The position numbers were made by a program, and so were the translations under genes. The notes under the pieces were generated by a model that was given only the letters and a program-made list of their open reading frames with translations, did no database searches and was not told where the DNA came from. Below are positions 15,331-23,153 of a stretch of 42,278 nt of DNA, piece after piece (positions within the stretch are counted from its first letter, which is position 1; each line of letters begins with the position of its first letter). Origin of the DNA: Polaromonas jejuensis NBRC 106434 (GTDB lineage: Bacteria > Pseudomonadota > Gammaproteobacteria > Burkholderiales > Burkholderiaceae_C); the NCBI RefSeq assembly GCF_001598235.1, contig NZ_BCYO01000031.1, positions 1 to 42,278 on the forward strand. The letters are read 5' to 3'.

Positions 15331-17448
15331 CTATCGGCCTTGGGAAGCCGCCGCGGCCGCTGCGGCATCGGCGGCTTTCTTGGCAAACTCGGCGCGCAGC
15401 GCCTTGAGTTTTTCGCGCGGGTCTTCGCGGATGGTGGTTTTGTCCAGCCCCATCTCGGCAATGAAGCGGCTGGGCACGCCGGGGATCATGTCGCGGCCTT
15501 TTTTGCGCTTGCGCAGCCAGTTCACGGCCAGCGTGCGCTGGGCGCGCGTGATGCCCACATACATCAGGCGGCGCTCTTCCTGCAGCCGCACTTCGATGCT
15601 GCCGGTGTTGCTGCCGTCGTCGTCATCGAGCTTGAAGGGCAGCAGGCCTTCATTCACGCCGGCCAGCACCACATGCGGCCATTCCAGGCCCTTGGACGCA
15701 TGCAGCGTGGACAGCGTCACCACGTCCTGGTCGCCCTCGCGCTCGCTGATGGTGGACAGCAGGGCAATCGTCTGCACCACTTCGAGCATGGTTTTCGTGG
15801 GCTTTTCGAGCGTGGCGCCCGAGGCGTCGTCGATCTGGCCACCGCAGCGCTGCGCCATCCAGTCGCAGAAATCCATCACATTGCTCCAGCGCGCGGCGGC
15901 GACTTTTTCACTGTCTTCGCCGTCGTAGAGGTGTTTTTCGTAGTCGATTTCCTTGAGCCAGTCGTTCAGGAAGGCGCGCGCGTCTTCGGCGCCCACGGTG
16001 CGTTTGGCGCGGTACTCCAGGTCGTTGAGGTAGCGGCCAAATTCCTGCAGCGAGCCCACCGCCTTGGCTGGCAGCACCGAGCTCAGGGAGTTGCTGAACA
16101 GCGATTCAAACAGGCTGAGCTTGTACTGGTCGCCAAACTTGCCCAGCGCCGCCAGCGTGGTGTGGCCAATGCCGCGCTTGGGCGTTGTCACCGACCGTAT
16201 GAAGGCCTGGTTGTTGTCGTTGTTGACCAGCAGGACCATCCAGCTGCACAAGTCCTTGATCTCGGCGCGGTCGAAAAAGCTCTGCCCGCCCGACACCTTG
16301 TAGGGAATCTGCGCCTTGCGAAAGGCCTTTTCAAAGGGCTTGGCCATGTGGTTGGCGCGGTACAGCACGCAGAAGTCCTTCCACTCCTTGTGCTGGCTGC
16401 CCACGGGCTGCAGTTCGGCGCCGGCGCGCAGGCTCTGGATGCGCGCCACCACGCGCTCGGCCTCGTGCTCCTCGCTGTCGCAGTCGAGCACGCGCACCGG
16501 CTCGCCTTCGCCCAGTTCACTGAACAGGGTCTTGGGAAACAGCTTGGGATTGGGGCCAATCACGTTGTTGGCGGCGCGCAGGATGGCGCTGGTGGAGCGG
16601 TAGTTCTGCTCCAGTTTGACGACCTTGAGGTTGGGGTAGTCCTGCGGCAGCTTCTTCAGGTTGTCCAGGGTCGCGCCGCGCCAGCCGTAAATCGACTGGT
16701 CGTCGTCGCCCACGGCGGTGAAGCGGCCGCGCTCGCCCACCAGCAGCTTGAGCACTTCGTACTGCGTGGCATTGGTGTCCTGGTACTCGTCCACCAGCAC
16801 ATGGCCCAGCGCGGCCTGCCATTTGCTGCGCACGGCTTCGTGTTCTCTGAGCAGCTTGAGCGGCAGGCTCACCAGGTCGTCGAAGTCCACGCTCTGGTAG
16901 GCCGCAAGGCGCTCCTCGTAGCGTGCCATGACCAGTGCGATTTGTCGTTCTTCATCGCCATTGGCCTGGGCGGCGGCCTGGGCGGCATTGAGGCCCATGT
17001 TTTTCCAGCCGCTGATGGTCCACTGCCATTGGCGCGCGGTGGCCGCATCCACGCTGCCACCCGCGTCCTTGATGATGCTGGTGACGTCATCGCTGTCCAG
17101 GATGGAAAACTGCGGCTTCAGGCCCAGCACCTCGCCGTCCTGGCGCAGCATGCGCACGCCCAGCGCGTGAAAGGTGCAGATCAGCACGCCCTTGGCCTGC
17201 TTGCCAATCAGCGCCTTGGCGCGCTCGCGCATTTCGGCGGCGGCCTTGTTGGTGAAGGTGATGGCGGCAATCTGCTCGGGCTTGAGACCCGCCTGGATCA
17301 GCCGGGCGATCTTTTGCGTGATCACCCGGGTCTTGCCCGAGCCGGCCCCGGCCAACACCAGGCAGGGGCCATGCATGTAGTTGACCGCTTCCTGTTGGGC
17401 GAGGTTGAGTCCGGAGGTGGCGGATGAAACGGCAGAGGGTGAGGACAT
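15331..17448 (-). CDS. rep: ATP-dependent DNA helicase Rep
   Basis: A 705-aa superfamily 1A 3'-5' helicase that assists replication forks, for example by removing proteins ahead of them and supporting restart. Motifs in order: LNLAQQEAVNYMHGPCLVLA (Q motif), AGAGSGKT at 33-40, ITFTNKAA (Ia), DEYQDTN (II), GDDDQSIYGWRGA (III), EQNYRST (IV), TLHASKGLEWPHV (V) and YVGITRAQ (VI). The GPCLVLAGAGSGKTRVITQK segment and length fit Rep better than UvrD. The C-terminal tail is Ala/Lys rich and ends AAAAAAASQGR. The gene stands alone. Rep and PriA, the latter 6 kb away, act in related restart pathways, but the genes are not linked in an operon. Confidence 0.93.
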   Translation of the reverse strand: MSSPSAVSSATSGLNLAQQEAVNYMHGPCLVLAGAGSGKTRVITQKIARLIQAGLKPEQIAAITFTNKAAAEMRERAKALIGKQAKGVLICTFHALGVRMLRQDGEVLGLKPQFSILDSDDVTSIIKDAGGSVDAATARQWQWTISGWKNMGLNAAQAAAQANGDEERQIALVMARYEERLAAYQSVDFDDLVSLPLKLLREHEAVRSKWQAALGHVLVDEYQDTNATQYEVLKLLVGERGRFTAVGDDDQSIYGWRGATLDNLKKLPQDYPNLKVVKLEQNYRSTSAILRAANNVIGPNPKLFPKTLFSELGEGEPVRVLDCDSEEHEAERVVARIQSLRAGAELQPVGSQHKEWKDFCVLYRANHMAKPFEKAFRKAQIPYKVSGGQSFFDRAEIKDLCSWMVLLVNNDNNQAFIRSVTTPKRGIGHTTLAALGKFGDQYKLSLFESLFSNSLSSVLPAKAVGSLQEFGRYLNDLEYRAKRTVGAEDARAFLNDWLKEIDYEKHLYDGEDSEKVAAARWSNVMDFCDWMAQRCGGQIDDASGATLEKPTKTMLEVVQTIALLSTISEREGDQDVVTLSTLHASKGLEWPHVVLAGVNEGLLPFKLDDDDGSNTGSIEVRLQEERRLMYVGITRAQRTLAVNWLRKRKKGRDMIPGVPSRFIAEMGLDKTTIREDPREKLKALRAEFAKKAADAAAAAAASQGR

Positions 17449-17580
17449 GCAGGCGGGAAAGACGGGCGAAATCGGAGTGTTCGGAGTATTGGACGTGGCC
17501 GGAGCCGTGCGGCATCAGGCCGGAAAGCTGGCCAGAGGCAGCGGCCATCATAGCCAGTCGCCGGAACGCCGGTCGGGCCG

Positions 17581-18558
17581 GTGACAATAGGCTTTGTGCT
17601 AAGCATCCTCCTCGTCACCTTTCCCTTCTTTGCGCTGGTGCTGTGTGGCTATGTCGCCACCCGCCGCAACCTGCTGCCGCAGGCCGCGATTCCGGGGCTC
17701 AATGCCTTTGTGCTGTATTTCGCGCTGCCCTGCATGCTGTACCGCTTTGGCGCCGGCACGCCGATTGCGCAGCTGCTGGACGCCAGCCTGGTCGCGGTCT
17801 ACCTGCTGTGCGCCCTGCTGATGGTGGCGCTTGCGGTGGTGGTCGCACGCCGGGGCCCGGGCCGCCGTCTGGGCTGGAACGACGCCTCGTTTGGCGCGCT
17901 GGTGGCCACCTTTCCCAATACCGGTTTCATGGGTGTGCCGCTGCTGGTGGCCCTGCTCGGCGCCCAGGCGGCGGGCCCGACGATTGTGACCATCGCGGTG
18001 GACATGCTGGTCACTTCCTCGCTGTGCATTGCGCTGTCGCGGCTGGATGGGGCCGACGAGCACGGCGCGGCCAGGGCCGCGCGCCTGGCGCTCAAGGGCG
18101 TGCTGGCCAATCCCTTGCCCTGGTCCATCGCCCTGGGCGCGCTGGCCTCGGCGCTGGGCTTTGCCCTGCCCAAACCGGTCATGGGCACGCTCAGCCTGCT
18201 CGCCGATGCGGCCTCGCCGGTGGCCCTGTTCACCATTGGCGCGGTGCTGGCGCGCTCACAAATGCATAGCGCCACGCGCACGCCCCTGGCGGATTACGTG
18301 CCTGTAGCGCTCATCAAGCTGGTGCTTCACCCGCTGCTGCTGGGGCTGATCGGCCTGGGCGCCATCGCGCTGGGCCTGCCGCTGGAGCGCTTTACCCTGA
18401 CGGTGGTGGTGCTGGTGGCGGCCCTGCCCAGCGCCAGCAATGTGGCCATGCTGGCCGAGCGCTTTGGCGCCGACAACGGGCGCATCGCGCGCATCATCCT
18501 GCTGTCCACGGTGCTGGCGTTTTTCAGCTTCTCGGCGGCGGTGGCCTGGCTGACCTGA
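17581..18558 (+). CDS. AEC (auxin efflux carrier) family permease
   Basis: A 325-aa inner-membrane protein with about ten hydrophobic segments in two halves, as in AEC transporters, which export or import carboxylates and other small molecules. Typical signs are FALVLCGYVATRRNLLPQAA near the N-terminus, FPNTGFMGVPLLVALLG in the middle, and VALIKLVLHPLLLGLIG with LPSASNVAMLAERFG near the C-terminus. The proposed start is GTG at 17581, as no suitable ATG exists before the first membrane segment; no strong ribosome-binding site is visible. It is divergent from rep and unconnected to the following sigma-factor cluster. Substrate unknown. Confidence 0.85.
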   Translation: MTIGFVLSILLVTFPFFALVLCGYVATRRNLLPQAAIPGLNAFVLYFALPCMLYRFGAGTPIAQLLDASLVAVYLLCALLMVALAVVVARRGPGRRLGWNDASFGALVATFPNTGFMGVPLLVALLGAQAAGPTIVTIAVDMLVTSSLCIALSRLDGADEHGAARAARLALKGVLANPLPWSIALGALASALGFALPKPVMGTLSLLADAASPVALFTIGAVLARSQMHSATRTPLADYVPVALIKLVLHPLLLGLIGLGAIALGLPLERFTLTVVVLVAALPSASNVAMLAERFGADNGRIARIILLSTVLAFFSFSAAVAWLT

Positions 18559-18565
18559 ACGTTTA

Positions 18566-18706
18566 TTACATCCTGGCCAGGTACGCTGCCAGGCGGTCCA
18601 GTGTCTGGTTGCCGCCTTCGATGGCGCCGTATTCCCTGACCACCCTGTCGCTCTTGGCGGCGGAGGCAGACAGGCGTGCCGGGTTGTCGATTTCCACCGC
18701 CCCCGA
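18566..18706 (-). pseudogene. C-terminal fragment of an SRPBCC (AHSA1-like) protein
   Basis: On the reverse strand 46 codons are open, ending in EYGAIEGGNQTLDRLAAYLA plus two residues and TAA. This resembles the last helix of AHSA1/SRPBCC proteins (the xxEGGxQTLxRLxxYL pattern). Nothing of the N-terminal two thirds is present: the frame stops just where the first ECF42-type promoter begins. SRPBCC genes commonly accompany DGPF and ECF42 genes, so this is probably debris of an older member of the cluster. Confidence 0.45.
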
Positions 18707-18715
18707 TCGTCATAC
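18685..18715 (+). promoter_or_regulatory. ECF42-type promoter 1, before the first DGPF gene
   Basis: TGTCGA at 18685-18690 and CGTC at 18708-18711 (CGTCATAC in full) are separated by 17 bases. The same pair occurs before 20355 and 21415 and nowhere else in the window with this spacing. It matches the TGTCGA / CGA-or-T-C motif I recall for ECF42 sigma factors. It lies about 80 bp before the DGPF gene. Confidence 0.7.
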
Positions 18716-18790
18716 TGGTAGAGCGGGATGTTTTTCGGTCCGGACTGTCCGGGCATCCCGCTCCCCATCTGAAACGAAAAGGAGTCCGAA

Positions 18791-19228
18791 ATGAAATTCA
18801 TGGTCATGGTGAAAGCCGACAAAAACAGCGAAGCTGGCGTGATGCCCAGCGAACAACTGCTGGCCGACATGGGCAAGTTCAACGAATCGCTGGTCAAGGC
18901 CGGGGTGTTGCTCGCGGCCGAGGGCCTGCATCCCAGCTCCAAAGGCGCGCGCGTCAAATTCTCGGGCAGCAAGCGCACCGTGGTGGACGGGCCTTTTGCC
19001 GAAACCAAGGAACTGGTGGCCGGTTTCTGGATGCTGCAGGTGAAATCCAAAGAAGAAGCCATTGAGTGGATCAAGCGCTGTCCCAACCCCATGGAAGGCG
19101 AGTCCGAGATCGAGATCCGCCAGGTGTTTGAGGCCGAAGACTGTGGCGCCGGGTTCACGCCCGAGCTCCGTGAAGCCGAAGAACACATGCGCCGGCAAGT
19201 GCAAGCGCAGGCCGGCGCGCGGTCCTGA
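18791..19228 (+). CDS. DGPF/YciI-like domain protein (ECF42-associated)
   Basis: A 145-aa single-domain protein of the YciI-related (DGPF) family: MKFMVMVKADKNSEAG, FNESLVKAGVLLAAEGLHPS, then the signature VDGPFAETKELVAGFW and EIEIRQVFEAEDCG. The fold is ferredoxin-like and the biochemical role is unknown. DGPF proteins are encoded next to ECF42 sigma factors in many bacteria and are thought to be targets or modulators of them. The start has AAGGAG upstream. A candidate ECF42 promoter lies about 80 bp before it. The next DGPF gene follows after 106 bp with no promoter of this type, so the two are probably co-transcribed. Confidence 0.9.
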   Translation: MKFMVMVKADKNSEAGVMPSEQLLADMGKFNESLVKAGVLLAAEGLHPSSKGARVKFSGSKRTVVDGPFAETKELVAGFWMLQVKSKEEAIEWIKRCPNPMEGESEIEIRQVFEAEDCGAGFTPELREAEEHMRRQVQAQAGARS

Positions 19229-19334
19229 AAAAGTGCGGGCCTGCCGCCAGCCCCTGGTTTGAGGTACAAACCGGGGACGGCGGCGCGGGGCCGCCCACGG
19301 CCCACCCGATGGCCACCTTGAGGAGATCTCACGC

Positions 19335-20174
19335 ATGCAATTCATGATCCTGCGCAAATCCGATGCCGCCACCGAGGCGGGCGAGCTGCCCAGCCAGGCA
19401 CTGCTGGCCGCCATGGGCGCCTACAACGAAGAACTGATGAAGGCCGGCATGCTGCTGGGCGGCGAAGGCCTGCAGCCGAGTTCCAAGGGCGCGCGCATCC
19501 GGTTTTCCGGCGGCAAGCCCACGGTGACCGACGGCCCCTTCACCGAGTCCAAGGAACTGATCGCCGGGTTCACGCTGGTGGAGGCGGCTTCGCGGCAGGA
19601 GGTCATCGAATGGCTCAGGCGCTGGCCCCAGGAAGATGCCGACGGCAATACCTCGCTGGAAATACGCGAAGGTGGCTGCCCCGGCGGCCTGCGCGGCGTC
19701 GGCGCGCAGGCCGCACCGGCCCTGCCCGAAGGTTTCCGGCGCTTCATGATTCTGCTCAAGGCCAATGACAGGGCCGAGGCCGGCATCGTGCCCGGCAGCG
19801 ACGGCTTAGGCGCCATGGCCAGGCACAACGACGATGCCGTCAAGGCCGGCGTGCTGCTGATGGGCGAAGGCCTCAAGCCTAGCGCCAGCGCCTCCCGCAT
19901 GAAGTTCTCCCGCGGCAAGCCCAGCGTGATGGATGGGCCGTTTGCCGAAGCCAAGGAATTGCTGGCCGGTTTCTGGATCATCCAGGCACGCTCGCTGCAG
20001 GCGGCGGTCGACTGGGCGCTGGGCTACCCCTTTCCGTTCCGCGACACCGAGGAGGTCGAGGTGGAAATCCGGCTGCTGTATGAAGCCGCCGACTTCGGCG
20101 CGGCCTTCACGCCGGAACTGCGCGAGGCCGAGGCGCTTCAGCGGGCCCAGGTAGGAGCCGGCAAGCCGCGATAA
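19335..20174 (+). CDS. double-domain DGPF/YciI-like fusion protein
   Basis: At 279 aa it contains two complete DGPF domains in tandem. The first (about residues 1-115) has MQFMILRKSDAATEAGELPS and TDGPFTESKELIAGFT. The second (about 135-275) has RRFMILLKANDRAEAGIVPG and MDGPFAEAKELLAGFW. Each half looks like the neighbouring single-domain proteins, so it arose by duplication and fusion. The linker is Gly/Ala/Pro rich and carries a Cys-Pro-Gly-Gly turn. The start has GAGGAGAT upstream. If DGPF domains dimerise like YciI, this chain would be a covalent dimer. Function otherwise unknown. Confidence 0.88.
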   Translation: MQFMILRKSDAATEAGELPSQALLAAMGAYNEELMKAGMLLGGEGLQPSSKGARIRFSGGKPTVTDGPFTESKELIAGFTLVEAASRQEVIEWLRRWPQEDADGNTSLEIREGGCPGGLRGVGAQAAPALPEGFRRFMILLKANDRAEAGIVPGSDGLGAMARHNDDAVKAGVLLMGEGLKPSASASRMKFSRGKPSVMDGPFAEAKELLAGFWIIQARSLQAAVDWALGYPFPFRDTEEVEVEIRLLYEAADFGAAFTPELREAEALQRAQVGAGKPR

Positions 20175-20235
20175 GAGCCGATCAAAGGACGCGGCGGGGG
20201 CCGGTGAAAATATTTTTGAATTTTTTGGCAAAACG

Positions 20236-20265
20236 TGTCGATTTCGGGTTTTCCGTTCGTCGTAC
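20236..20265 (+). promoter_or_regulatory. ECF42-type promoter 2, before the SRPBCC gene
   Basis: TGTCGATT (from 20236) and CGTCGTAC (from 20258), with 16 bases between the TGTCGA and CGTC blocks, one shorter than in promoters 1 and 3. It lies about 90 bp before the SRPBCC start, so that gene likely has its own sigma-dependent promoter. Confidence 0.65.
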
Positions 20266-20354
20266 CGGTGAGCGGAAGGTTTTTGGGGTGGCAGGGCCCC
20301 GGCTGACCCGGCGCTCGTCCATTCACACTCAGAACACCAACCGAGGGGATTCCC

Positions 20355-20897
20355 ATGTTCAAGACCGTTGCCATCGTCATTGCCGTCGTCGCCGTCGTTT
20401 TTATCGCGGCCGTGTTGGCGCTTGCCTCCGCCAAGTCCGACACCTTCCGCGTCCAGCGCCAAACCGCCATCCAGGCGCCGCCCGAAAAAATCTTCCCGCT
20501 GATCAACGACTACAGGAACTGGGGCGCCTGGTCGCCCTATGAGAAGAAGGACCCGGCGATGAAGCGCAGCTTCAGCGGGCCGGCCGCCGGCAAGGGCGCG
20601 GCCTATGGCTGGGAAAGCACAGGCGGCGGCGTCGGCATGGGCGACATGCTGATCACCGAATCCGTGCCGTCCTCCCTCATCAAGATAGACCTGAACTTCA
20701 CCAAGCCCTTCGAGGCCCACAACAAGGTGGTGTTCAGCATCCAGCCGCAGGCCGGCGGCAGCACCGTGAGCTGGGAGATGCAGGGCCCCGCGCCCCTGAT
20801 GTCCAGGGTCATGCAGGTTTTCTTCAACATGGACCAGATGGTGGGCAAGGACTTCGAAGACGGCCTGGTCGCCATGAAGGCCGCCGCCGAGAAATAG
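20355..20897 (+). CDS. membrane-anchored SRPBCC (polyketide cyclase/START-like) protein
   Basis: A 180-aa protein with one N-terminal membrane segment (TVAIVIAVVAVVFIAAVLAL) followed by an SRPBCC fold. Characteristic signs are VQRQTAIQAPPEKIFPLIND with YRNWGAWSPYEKKD at the start of the domain, GWESTGGGVGMGDM in the sheet, and a long C-terminal helix ending DFEDGLVAMKAAAEK. Such domains bind hydrophobic ligands in a deep cavity; no catalytic residue can be assigned. GAGGGG stands before ATG 20355. Its own ECF42-type promoter puts it in the same regulon as the DGPF genes. An envelope-facing ligand-binding role is inferred from the anchor. Confidence 0.87.
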   Translation: MFKTVAIVIAVVAVVFIAAVLALASAKSDTFRVQRQTAIQAPPEKIFPLINDYRNWGAWSPYEKKDPAMKRSFSGPAAGKGAAYGWESTGGGVGMGDMLITESVPSSLIKIDLNFTKPFEAHNKVVFSIQPQAGGSTVSWEMQGPAPLMSRVMQVFFNMDQMVGKDFEDGLVAMKAAAEK

Positions 20898-20916
20898 GCA
20901 GCAGGCGCAGCGGCGC

Positions 20917-21102
20917 ATGGCCGCGGTGCGCATGCCGACGCTGGTGGCCAGCGGCGAGAAAAGCCCCGAGGTCCTGCGGCTGGCCGCGCGCGCCATTGCG
21001 AACGGCGTGCCGGGGGCGCAGCACCGCACGCTCAAAGGCCAGACCCACAACGTGTCGCTGCAAGTGCTGGCGCCGGTGCTGCGGGAATTTTTCAAGGCCT
21101 GA
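20917..21102 (+). pseudogene. alpha/beta hydrolase C-terminal remnant
   Basis: Sixty-one codons match only the end of an alpha/beta-hydrolase: MPTLVASGEKSPEVLRLAAR, then GVPGAQHRTLKGQTHNVSLQ and VLAPVLREFFKA. The catalytic His region (GQTHNV) is present, but the nucleophile elbow and oxyanion part are missing. No ribosome-binding site is seen. Alpha/beta hydrolases of this type are frequent partners of DGPF genes, so this is probably the relic of another cluster member. The intact stop is followed within six bases by a 150-bp inverted-repeat element. Confidence 0.65.
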
Positions 21103-21107
21103 GAGCG

Positions 21108-21257
21108 TGAGAGTTTTTCTATTTCACTCCCTCTCCCTCTGGGAGAGGGCGGGGGTGAGGGCCGGCGAGTGGACACGACAGGGGCGCGCAGCCCCTCACC
21201 CCAACCCTCTCCCCAAAGGGGCGAGGGAGGAAATACCGTCGCTTCGAAAAACTCTCA
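21108..21257. mobile_element. MITE-like 150-bp inverted-repeat element
   Basis: The ends are TGAGAGTTTTTC (21108-21119) and GAAAAACTCTCA (21246-21257), exact 12-bp terminal inverted repeats. Inside are CCCTCTCCCTCTGGGAGAGG with GGTGAGGG, and the mirror CCCTCACCCCAACCCTCTCC, typical of dispersed repeats in Proteobacteria. It encodes nothing. It sits between the hydrolase relic and the third ECF42-type promoter. Confidence 0.7.
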
Positions 21258-21308
21258 GCCTCTGAGCCGGTGAAGGCGTGCAGTTGTCTTGAATATTTTT
21301 GAACGGGT

Positions 21309-21339
21309 TGTCGATTCTGCAAAGCCCGGTTCGTCATAC
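21309..21339 (+). promoter_or_regulatory. ECF42-type promoter 3, before the DGPF-sigma pair
   Basis: TGTCGATT (from 21309) and CGTCATAC (from 21332) with 17 bases between the TGTCGA and CGTC blocks. Both boxes are the same as in promoter 1. It precedes the DGPF gene that is coupled to the sigma-factor gene, which implies autoregulation. Confidence 0.7.
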
Positions 21340-21414
21340 AGTTAGAGCCATGCGCTGAACGGTTGAAACCCTGAAGCCCGGCTCCCCAACCTCAAACTCA
21401 AGGAGTGATTGACC

Positions 21415-21843
21415 ATGCGATTCATGATGCTGATGATCCCCAAGGGCTACGAAACTGCAACGCCGGGCACCCTGCCCGACGCGGAGGCCGTCGCCGCAAT
21501 GATGAAGTACAACGAGTCCCTGCAAAAGGCCGGTGTGCTGATCTCGCTGGAGGGCCTGCACCCGCCCTCCATGGGCGCCCGCGTGACCTTTCCGGGCGGC
21601 AAGCCGCGCGTCACCGACGGACCGTTCGCCGAAGCCAGGGAAGTGCTGGGCGGCTACTGGATGATCGACGTGGCTTCGCGTGCAGAAGCCATCCAGTGGG
21701 CGTCACGCTGTCCGGCGGGTGAAAATGAAATCATCGAGGTGCGCCAGGTGCAGGAAATGTCGGACTTTCCGCCTGACGTGCAGAAGGCTGCCGCCGGCTT
21801 TACCGACATGCAGGACAAGGCCGCCAAAGGACGGCAAGCGTAG
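21415..21843 (+). CDS. DGPF/YciI-like domain protein, coupled to the sigma factor
   Basis: A 142-aa single DGPF domain: MRFMMLMIPKGYETATPGTL, YNESLQKAGVLISLEGLHPP, TDGPFAEAREVLGGYWMI and ENEIIEVRQV. ATG 21415 is preceded by AGGAG nine bases away; a TTG two codons earlier is less likely. The ECF42-type sigma gene begins 11 bp after its stop, so the two are co-transcribed from promoter 3. By position this is the DGPF protein most likely to act with the sigma factor; its biochemical role is unknown in the whole family. Confidence 0.92.
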   Translation: MRFMMLMIPKGYETATPGTLPDAEAVAAMMKYNESLQKAGVLISLEGLHPPSMGARVTFPGGKPRVTDGPFAEAREVLGGYWMIDVASRAEAIQWASRCPAGENEIIEVRQVQEMSDFPPDVQKAAAGFTDMQDKAAKGRQA

Positions 21844-21854
21844 CGCAGAAACGC

Positions 21855-23147
21855 ATGGCGGCAGAGGAAACCCACCGCGCGATCGATGCCGTCTGGCGCA
21901 TCGAGTCGGCCAAGCTCATCGCCAAGGTCGCGCGCATGGTGCGCGACGTCGGCCTGGCCGAGGAGATCGCGCAGGACGCATTGGTTACTGCGCTGGAGCG
22001 CTGGCCGCAGTCGGGCGTGCCGGACAATCCGGGCGCCTGGCTGATGGCCGTCGCCAAGAACAGCGCACTCGACCACCTGCGCCGGGGAAAACTCCTGGCG
22101 CGCAAGCATGAAGAGTTGGGGAACGAACTGGCACTGGCGCAGGAAATGGCGCTGGCCGACGCCGACGTCGTTGCCAGCGATGACTACGACTATGGCGATG
22201 ACCTCTTGCGCCTGATCTTCACCGCCTGCCACCCGGTGCTTTCCACCGAGGCCCGCATTGCGCTGACGCTGCGCCTGCTCGGCGGCCTGACCACCGACGA
22301 AATTGCGCGTGCTTTTCTGGTGCCGGAGCCCACGATGGCGCAGCGCATCGTGCGGGCCAAACGCACCCTGACCGAGGCGCGCGTTCCCTTTGAAGTGCCC
22401 GACGCCAGCCAGCGCGAAGCGCGCCTGGCCTCGGTGCTGGAGGTGCTCTACCTGGTGTTCAACGAGGGCTACTCCGCCACCTCGGGGGGCGACTGGATGC
22501 GGCCCGCGCTCTGCGAAGAGGCGCTGCGCATGGGGCGTATCCTGGCCGAACTCGCGTCCGAAGAGCCGGAGGTTCATGGCCTCGTGGCGCTCATGGAAAT
22601 CCAGGCTTCGCGGGCCAATGCGCGCACCGGCCCTTCCGGCGAGCCTATCCTGCTGCTGGACCAGAACCGGGCACGCTGGGACCACCTGCTGATACGCCGC
22701 GGCATGGCCGCCCTGGAGCGTGCGCAGGCGCTGGGCGGTGCGCTGGGCCCTTACGCGCTGCAGGCTGCGATTGCCGCCTGCCATGCGCGCGCCCGCACTG
22801 GTGCTGAAACCGACTGGCCGCGCATCGCGGCACTCTACGATGCGCTGGCCCAACTGGCGCCTTCGCCGGTGGTGGAACTCAACCGGGCGGTGGCGCTGTC
22901 CATGGCCTTTGGCCCGGCCGTGGGGCTGGAGGTGGCCGACGCGTTGCTATCGGAGCCGCTGATGAAGAACTACCACCTGCTGCCCAGTGTGCGCGCCGAC
23001 TTCCTGTCCAAGTTAGGCCGCTTCGATGAAGCCCATGCGGAATTCGAGCGGGCCGCTTCGCTGACGCGCAACCTGCGGGAACGCGAACTGCTGCTGGCGC
23101 GGGCCGCCGCGTGCGTGCGGGGATCAACGCCGCCGCAGCTGCCGTGA
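21855..23147 (+). CDS. ECF42-type RNA polymerase sigma factor with C-terminal TPR-like extension
   Basis: A 430-aa sigma-70 family protein. Region 2 covers about residues 8-80 (RIESAKLIAKVARMVRDVGL, AEEIAQDALVTALERWP) and region 4 about 115-170 (LTLRLLGGLTTDEIARAFLV, PEPTMAQRIVRAKRTL). A helical extension of some 240 residues follows (the DUF6596/TPR part, beginning YLVFNEGYSATSGGDWMRPA). This long extension and the DGPF gene just upstream define the ECF42 group, in which the extension is needed for activity and no classic anti-sigma factor is encoded. None is seen here either. Translation probably depends on coupling with the DGPF gene, since no good Shine-Dalgarno precedes ATG 21855. It would direct polymerase to the three TGTCGA promoters of this cluster. 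The inducing signal is unknown. Confidence 0.93.
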   Translation: MAAEETHRAIDAVWRIESAKLIAKVARMVRDVGLAEEIAQDALVTALERWPQSGVPDNPGAWLMAVAKNSALDHLRRGKLLARKHEELGNELALAQEMALADADVVASDDYDYGDDLLRLIFTACHPVLSTEARIALTLRLLGGLTTDEIARAFLVPEPTMAQRIVRAKRTLTEARVPFEVPDASQREARLASVLEVLYLVFNEGYSATSGGDWMRPALCEEALRMGRILAELASEEPEVHGLVALMEIQASRANARTGPSGEPILLLDQNRARWDHLLIRRGMAALERAQALGGALGPYALQAAIAACHARARTGAETDWPRIAALYDALAQLAPSPVVELNRAVALSMAFGPAVGLEVADALLSEPLMKNYHLLPSVRADFLSKLGRFDEAHAEFERAASLTRNLRERELLLARAAACVRGSTPPQLP

Positions 23148-23153
23148 GCCGAA

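Noticed and set aside
15286..17427. Long rightward open frame of 713 codons opposite rep
   Set aside because: It is the antisense shadow of rep, produced by high GC. It is His/Ala/Gly/Val rich, has no known domain, and the rep frame has all helicase motifs.
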